From assembly GCA_023428515.1 (NCBI GenBank), contig JAEYXI010000410.1, positions 1 to 11,811 of the forward strand: 11,811 nt of DNA, given 5' to 3'. The notes under the pieces are model-generated. The model ran no database searches. It was not told the origin of the DNA and saw only the letters and a list, made by a program, of their open reading frames with translations. Each line of letters opens with the position of its first letter. Within the stretch, counting starts at the first letter, position 1. The stretch comes from Pseudomonadota bacterium. GTDB lineage: Bacteria; Pseudomonadota; Alphaproteobacteria; Rhizobiales; Rhizobiaceae. Below are positions 7,546 through 11,811 of the stretch, in pieces. A program made the position numbers and the translations under genes.

Positions 7546-7728
7546 TCAAGCCGCGTGGTCGAGGATGTCGTTGTACTCGTCGAGGTCGATGTAGAAGATC
7601 CGCGTGATCTCGCGGATCAGGTCTTCGTGATCGTATCCCTCGGAGCGCAATATGTTGATGGCAGCGATGATGTCCAATCGCTCGGTCAGCCGCCGCTTGG
7701 AATTGTCCTCCACGTAATGGTGCTCCAT
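7546..7728 (-). CDS. Small acidic helical protein of unknown function (60 aa)
   Basis: The ATG at 7728 has GGAG 7 nt upstream, a better start than an in-frame codon at 7758 that would add ten residues without a ribosome binding site. The 60 residues begin MEHHYVEDNSKRRLTERLD and then read as two likely amphipathic helices (LDIIAAINILRSEG and DHEDLIREITRIFYIDLDEYNDIL). The second half is acidic and rich in aromatic residues. No cysteine, signal peptide or membrane segment is seen, so it is probably a soluble small cytoplasmic protein, possibly a binding partner. It is on the same strand as the nucleoside phosphorylase gene but 195 nt downstream of it, so linkage is doubtful. I recognise no family. 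Confidence 0.6.
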   Translation of the reverse strand: MEHHYVEDNSKRRLTERLDIIAAINILRSEGYDHEDLIREITRIFYIDLDEYNDILDHAA

Positions 7729-7923
7729 GAACTGTCTCCGTACGTTGGACGAACGCATTGAAGAACGACAGATTGCGGGAACACTTTGCGGCGCGTTGCT
7801 TGCGCGGAACTGGACTGCCCGGCAATGCGCCCTCCCGCTTCACTCGGGACTTCACAGGGACGCGGCAACACGCACTCGACTCACAGGTCGATTTAAAGAA
7901 TATCACGGATATCTAAAATTGTA

Positions 7924-8643
7924 TTAATGGCGCGGCTTGCCGCCGTTCCAGTCGGCAAGAAGCGTTTCGAGGGCCAGTTCCGTCATCGGCCCGAAGACAG
8001 CCTGGCGCTCCGACCGGCGGATCTCCTCGCCGGTCACCAGGCTGTCGACCACCGTGCAGATCGACAGCGCCCTCGCCCCGAAGCGCTGGGACATGCCGTA
8101 GATCGAGGCGGTCTCCATGTCGCATGCGAGCGCTCCGCGTGCCCTCGCCGCAGCGAAGCGGCCAAGCGGATCTGCGTGATAGAAGACGTCACTCGACACC
8201 ATCGGACAGGCGTTGTGCCCGACCCTGTCCTTGCCCGCGAGCCTCACCGTGGTCTCGTAAAGCGCCATGTCCGGCCGCCGCCAGGCGTCGGCGTTCTCGA
8301 TCTCGAAATCCATTGCCGCCGACCGCGCGATCACCAGCGAACGCGGCGGCGCCTTCTCGTCGAGGCTGCCGCAACTTCCCGTACGCACGATCGTCCTGGC
8401 ACCGAAGACGGTGAGGAGTTCATGGACATAGATGGAGAGCGACGGCCGCCCGATGCCGGTGGTCTGTATGCTGACCGGCATGCCGCGATAGCTTCCGGTG
8501 AAGCCCAGCGCGCCCCTTATCGCATTCACCTGGCGCGGCTTGTCGAGGAAGGTCTTGGCCATCCACAGCGCGCGGTCGGGATCGCCGGGCAGCAGCACCC
8601 GCTCGGCGTAATCGTCCTTGCCGGCATGGACGTGCGGCGTCAT
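7924..8643 (-). CDS. deoD: Purine nucleoside phosphorylase, DeoD (hexameric) type
   Basis: This enzyme splits purine (deoxy)nucleosides with phosphate into base and (deoxy)ribose-1-phosphate for salvage in the cytoplasm. The 239 residues match E. coli DeoD in length and in key positions: TPHVHA (His4), LLPGDPDRA (Gly20, Arg24), RTGSCG (Arg87, Ser90), DMETASIYG (Met176, Glu177), VVDSL (Asp200) and SERQ (Arg213). The last two keep the 13-residue spacing of the catalytic Asp204/Arg217 pair. Differences from E. coli lie in the nucleoside pocket: GIGRPS instead of GMGIPS (Ile64 for Met64), and VVDSLVTGE for VSDHIRTHE, so substrate preference may differ. A weak GGAAGG precedes the ATG. It lies 79 nt downstream of cckA on the same strand with no terminator seen, so it may be read through from cckA. 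Confidence 0.9.
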   Translation of the reverse strand: MTPHVHAGKDDYAERVLLPGDPDRALWMAKTFLDKPRQVNAIRGALGFTGSYRGMPVSIQTTGIGRPSLSIYVHELLTVFGARTIVRTGSCGSLDEKAPPRSLVIARSAAMDFEIENADAWRRPDMALYETTVRLAGKDRVGHNACPMVSSDVFYHADPLGRFAAARARGALACDMETASIYGMSQRFGARALSICTVVDSLVTGEEIRRSERQAVFGPMTELALETLLADWNGGKPRH

Positions 8644-8722
8644 CCGCCTTCCCCGCGCCCGACTCCCTAGCTTCTGTTAGCCTGCCACCGGGTTCGAAAT
8701 TATGACGCGGCGCAGGTGCCTG

Positions 8723-11326
8723 TCAGTCCCCCTCCAGCACTTCCTTCACCACCGTCGCCAGCTGCTTCAGTGAGAACGGCTTCGGCAGGAAGCCGAACTT
8801 GGCGTCGGCCGGCAGGTTCTTGGCAAAGGCGTCCTCGGCGTAACCCGAGACGAAGACGAACTTGATGTCGGGCTGCAGCTTGCGCAGTTCGCCGAGCAGC
8901 GTCGGGCCGTCCATCTCCGGCATCACCACGTCGGAAACGACGATATCCACCTTGCCGCCGAGTTCGTTGTAGACCTCTAGAGCCTCGACGCCCGACGACG
9001 CCTCATGCACGGTATAGCCGCGCGAGGTCAGAGCCCTCACCCCGCCCATGCGCACGGCATCCTCGTCCTCGACCAGCAGCACCGTCGCCGACCCCGACAG
9101 GTCCCTTGCCATGTCGGCTACCTTAGCCGGCGCGGCGGGCGCCGTCTCGCCGGTCAGCGAAGCCTCCTGCTGTTCCGACCCGGCCTGCGCCGCCGACCCT
9201 GGCACGTGGCGCGGCAGGTAGATGCGGAACACCGTGCCCTTACCCACCTCGGAATCGCAGTAGATGAAGCCGCCGGTCTGCTTGATGATGCCGTAGACCA
9301 TCGACAGGCCGAGGCCGGTGCCCTTGCCGACTTCCTTGGTGGTGAAGAACGGCTCGAAGATCTTCTTCACCACGTCGGGCGGAATGCCCGTGCCGCTATC
9401 CTCGACCTCGACCAGTACGTAGTCTCCAGGCACGATCTCGCGATAGCCGTAAGCCTTCGTCTCCTCGTCGGTGACGTTCTTCGTCCGCACCGTCAGTTCG
9501 CCGCCTTCCGGCATGGCGTCGCGCGCATTGACGGCGAGGTTGACCACCACCTGTTCGAACTGCCCGATATCGACTCTCACCGGCCAGAGGTCGCGGCCGT
9601 GGTCGACCTTGAGCTTGATCTGGTTGCCGACCAGCCGCGCGAGCAGCATGCGCAAATCGGCCAGCACGTCTGTCAGGTTCAGCACCTCCGGACGCAGCGT
9701 CTGCTTGCGCGAGAAGGCGAGCAACTGCCTGACCAGCGACGCCGCGCGGTTTGCGTTCTGCTTGATGTTCATGATGTCGGGGAAGGACGGGTCCGACGGC
9801 CGGTGGTTGGTCAAGAGCAGGTCGGACGCCATGATGATGGCGGTCAGCACGTTGTTGAAGTCGTGCGCGATGCCGCCGGCGAGTTGGCCGACCGCCTGCA
9901 TCTTCTGGCTCTGGGCCATCTGCCCTTCGAGCGCCTTCTGCTCCGTCGTATCGACGGCATAGACGATCGCCGCCTCCTCGGCTTCCTCGCCGCCCGCGCC
10001 CTCCGCCACCGCGTTGACGTAGAAGCGGATGTGCCGTTCCTCATTGTTCGGCAGCACCGTGTCGATCGGCGCGATATCCGCCTGCTTCAGCCGCGCCTTC
10101 TCCAGCGCTGCGGCAAAGGCGGGGCGGTCGCGATCGTGGATCACCGTGTCGAGCCGTATCTTGCGGTCGACCGCATCACGGTCGACGACCGAGGAGAACA
10201 GCGACAGGAACGGCGCGTTGGTGCGCACGATACGGCCCTGCAGATCGACCCCAGCGATCGCCATCGGCGTCGAGTTGAAGAAGCGCGTGAAGCGGATTTC
10301 GGAAGCCCGGAGCTCGGCCGAGGAATCCTCGCCCTGCATGCGGTTGAGCACGATGGTGCGGCTCGGCCCAGCCGCCCCGTCGCGGTTGGCCGAGACGCGG
10401 TGCATGAAGCGCACGGGCAGCGCCTCGCCGGTGGTCGTCGCGAGGTCGAGATCGATGACCGCGTTGCGCGTGGTGCCGGGATCGGCCTTGACTGAGCGGA
10501 TGAGCGCCATGCCATCGCCGGCGACGATCTCGGGCAGCGTCGTGGAGCCAGGCGTGAAATTCGCGAGGTCGATACCCAGCCAGCCGGCCAGCGTCGCGTT
10601 GACGTAGGTGACCCGGCCTTCCTGGTCGGCCGAGAAGAAGCCGGCCGGCGCGTGGTCGAGATGGTCGATCGCCTTCTGCAGGTCGAGGAAGAAGCGCTCC
10701 TGCTCGGCGCGCTCCCTGGATATGTCGGTGAGTTGCCAGGAAAGCAGCGGCTGCCGCTGCCCCGGCGCATTGAAGGCGCGCGCCCTCACCCGGTACCAGC
10801 GCGCGCCCGGCTCGGAGCCTGGCCGGATCGCCTGCGACAGCCTGAACTCGCCGTCGCCCGCTATCCCGTCCCTGAGACCCGTTGCAAGCCGCTCGATGGT
10901 CGAGGACGCCTCCGGCACGTCGGACAGCAGGTTCTCCACCGTCTTGATGTCGGCGGCCGACGAAGCGCCTGTCATCTCGCCATAGGCCTTGTTGGCATAG
11001 ACGACGCGCCGCTTGATGTCGGTGACCAGCAGCCCCTGCGACATGGAATCGACAAACGCCTTCGACAGTTCGTCGGTGGTCGAGCGCGGCGCGATCTGCA
11101 CGAAGCCGATGGCGGTCGCGAAAAGATAGCCGACGCCGATCATCGCCAGCACGCCGAGCATGCCGAGCAGGAACGGATCGCCCAGCCGTGCGCGTAAGAT
11201 GCCGAAGACAATCGCCGCGCCGGTGAGCACGACAATAAAGATGATCAGGCGCGTCACCGTACCCGGACGGGTGCCCTTGTCGACCACCGGCACCGGGTAA
11301 TAGTCGTCGCGCGTTTCCTTGGCCAT
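8723..11326 (-). CDS. cckA: CckA, cell-cycle hybrid histidine kinase/phosphatase
   Basis: CckA phosphorylates ChpT, which passes phosphate to CtrA and CpdR, and so controls the alphaproteobacterial cell cycle; with the opposite activity it drains the pathway. The 867 residues run: short cytoplasmic N-terminus, two transmembrane helices (about 26-44 and 51-78), PAS-like segments (about 84-200, 213-330 and 340-460), a histidine-kinase dimerisation domain with GGIAHDFNN (His488), and an ATPase domain with N-box [10 protein letters not shown] (596-605), DSGTGIPP (643-650) and GTGLGLS (669-675). An Ala/Pro/Gln-rich linker (about 708-742) leads to a receiver with [10 protein letters not shown] (Asp799) and Lys849. 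All catalytic residues are present. The ATG at 11326 is preferred because [10 protein letters not shown] starts the family; an upstream TTG at 11437 would add an arginine-rich stretch unlike CckA. It is probably essential. Confidence 0.95.
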   Translation of the reverse strand: MAKETRDDYYPVPVVDKGTRPGTVTRLIIFIVVLTGAAIVFGILRARLGDPFLLGMLGVLAMIGVGYLFATAIGFVQIAPRSTTDELSKAFVDSMSQGLLVTDIKRRVVYANKAYGEMTGASSAADIKTVENLLSDVPEASSTIERLATGLRDGIAGDGEFRLSQAIRPGSEPGARWYRVRARAFNAPGQRQPLLSWQLTDISRERAEQERFFLDLQKAIDHLDHAPAGFFSADQEGRVTYVNATLAGWLGIDLANFTPGSTTLPEIVAGDGMALIRSVKADPGTTRNAVIDLDLATTTGEALPVRFMHRVSANRDGAAGPSRTIVLNRMQGEDSSAELRASEIRFTRFFNSTPMAIAGVDLQGRIVRTNAPFLSLFSSVVDRDAVDRKIRLDTVIHDRDRPAFAAALEKARLKQADIAPIDTVLPNNEERHIRFYVNAVAEGAGGEEAEEAAIVYAVDTTEQKALEGQMAQSQKMQAVGQLAGGIAHDFNNVLTAIIMASDLLLTNHRPSDPSFPDIMNIKQNANRAASLVRQLLAFSRKQTLRPEVLNLTDVLADLRMLLARLVGNQIKLKVDHGRDLWPVRVDIGQFEQVVVNLAVNARDAMPEGGELTVRTKNVTDEETKAYGYREIVPGDYVLVEVEDSGTGIPPDVVKKIFEPFFTTKEVGKGTGLGLSMVYGIIKQTGGFIYCDSEVGKGTVFRIYLPRHVPGSAAQAGSEQQEASLTGETAPAAPAKVADMARDLSGSATVLLVEDEDAVRMGGVRALTSRGYTVHEASSGVEALEVYNELGGKVDIVVSDVVMPEMDGPTLLGELRKLQPDIKFVFVSGYAEDAFAKNLPADAKFGFLPKPFSLKQLATVVKEVLEGD

Positions 11327-11533
11327 CAGTGCGCGTTCCCCGCCATGCCGCCGCGAATCCGCTCCCCTCGGACGAATCGGGCCGCTTGCCGATCTTGTCC
11401 GACAACCGCATTTCCCAGAAGCGGCGGCGCCTTGCAAGGCATTCGCGGCGCCATTGACAGCGAACGCGGAATTTGATGACGCTATGCTGATAGCGACATC
11501 GATGTCGCTTTGGCTTGACCACGCGAGGCTGCG
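11327..11533. other. Divergent promoter region of cckA and the GlxA-family regulator gene
   Basis: This 207-bp spacer has no gene. On the plus strand it holds a perfect TTGACA (11454-11459), but the best -10-like box, TATGCT (11483-11488), is 23 bp away, too far for a normal promoter. It also holds a 12-bp palindrome GCCTTGCAAGGC (11429-11440) and the 18-bp palindrome listed separately. I see no CtrA box (TTAA-N7-TTAA) and no clear promoter for cckA. Confidence 0.5.
11492..11509. promoter_or_regulatory. Perfect 18-bp palindrome, candidate operator
   Basis: AGCGACATCGATGTCGCT is identical to its reverse complement over 18 bp. It ends 24 nt before the GTG of the GlxA-family regulator and lies in the spacer shared with cckA. 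Its half-site TGTCGC is also the core bound by the related AraC/GlxA-type regulator ArgR of Pseudomonas, though that protein uses direct repeats. Autoregulation by the adjacent regulator is a reasonable but unproven reading. Confidence 0.5.
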
Positions 11534-11811
11534 GTGAACGTCCCAAAGAACGCGATCAAGCGATCGCTGGTTTTCTTCCTGGTTCCCGACTTCACGATGA
11601 TCGCTTTCGCGACCGCCCTGGAGCCGTTGCGATCCGCAAACCGGATGCTCGGCTACGACGCCTATCGCTGGCGACTGGCCAGTTTCGACGGCAAGCCGGT
11701 GGCGGCCTCGAACGGCGTGCAGTGCGGGGTGAACACGTCGCTCGAGGACGAGCGACGCAAGATGTCCGGGCCGGATCGCCCGTCCATGGTGGTCGTGTGC
11801 AGCGGCATCAA
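11534..11811 (+). CDS. GlxA-family (DJ-1/PfpI plus AraC) transcriptional regulator, N-terminal part
   Basis: A GTG at 11534 with GAGG 5 nt upstream opens a frame that runs off the right edge. An in-frame TGA at 11516 limits the start. The 92 residues visible (MNVPKNAIKRSLVFFLVPDF, then FATALEPLRSANRMLGYDAYRWRL and SFDGKPVAASNGV) match the glutamine-amidotransferase-like N-terminal domain of GlxA-type regulators, whose C-terminal AraC-type DNA-binding domain would lie outside the window. Such proteins often control catabolism of amines, amino acids or betaines; the ligand of this one cannot be told. A perfect 18-bp palindrome just upstream may be its own site. Confidence 0.85.
   Translation, partial: MNVPKNAIKRSLVFFLVPDFTMIAFATALEPLRSANRMLGYDAYRWRLASFDGKPVAASNGVQCGVNTSLEDERRKMSGPDRPSMVVVCSGI

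Noticed and set aside
7893..7927. Two TTAA boxes, considered as a CtrA site
   Set aside because: They are 27 bp apart, not the 7 bp of the TTAA-N7-TTAA consensus.
8688..8705. GGGTTCGAAA stretch resembling a tRNA T-arm
   Set aside because: No acceptor, anticodon or D-arm pairing can be drawn around it on either strand.
9005..10495. Open frame of 496 codons on the plus strand inside cckA
   Set aside because: Antisense shadow of cckA; the translation is low-complexity Arg/His/Asp-rich and matches no family.
11327..11437. N-terminal extension of CckA from TTG at 11437
   Set aside because: The added residues are Arg-rich and unlike the family; MAKETRDD is the expected CckA start.

Overview
The window is high-GC DNA with alphaproteobacterial gene content. 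The strongest taxonomic signal is an 867-residue CckA hybrid histidine kinase whose N-terminus ([18 protein letters not shown]) has the form I associate with Rhizobiales. Together with a long-tailed RhlE-type helicase, a PccB subunit and a GlxA-family regulator, this suggests the Mesorhizobium/Phyllobacteriaceae area. The genus is an inference, and no plasmid, phage or transposon gene is visible.

Layout: the 5' end of an MFS transporter gene runs off the left edge (1-816, minus). Upstream of it, on the same strand, lies an RhlE-type DEAD-box helicase (1011-2495), separated from the transporter by a good intrinsic terminator (905-935). A 376-bp divergent spacer (2496-2871) carries several inverted repeats. 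Rightward from it is pccB (2872-4404), the carboxyltransferase subunit of propionyl-CoA carboxylase, with no biotin-carrying partner in the window.

Next is an accessory-looking block: a protealysin-like M4 metallopeptidase (4610-5650) and, 43 nt downstream, a small protein matching emfourin, the dedicated inhibitor of such peptidases (5694-5960). An SGNH/GDSL hydrolase with an unusual N-terminal extension (5957-6922) converges on the inhibitor so tightly that the stop codons overlap. The peptidase start is set by a strong ribosome binding site, and a promoter with an overlapping inverted repeat lies just upstream.

The right half holds a small predicted periplasmic protein (7188-7505), a 60-residue acidic protein of unknown function (7546-7728, minus), a DeoD-type purine nucleoside phosphorylase (7924-8643, minus) and cckA (8723-11326, minus). 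Divergent from cckA is the start of a GlxA-family regulator (11534 to the right edge), with a perfect 18-bp palindrome in the shared spacer.

Most of the window is core metabolism and cell-cycle signalling (pccB, deoD, cckA, helicase). The part most worth attention is the peptidase/inhibitor pair and the converging SGNH hydrolase. All three proteins lack an obvious signal peptide, which fits a cytoplasmic or non-classically released system kept in check by its own inhibitor. That functional link is inference.
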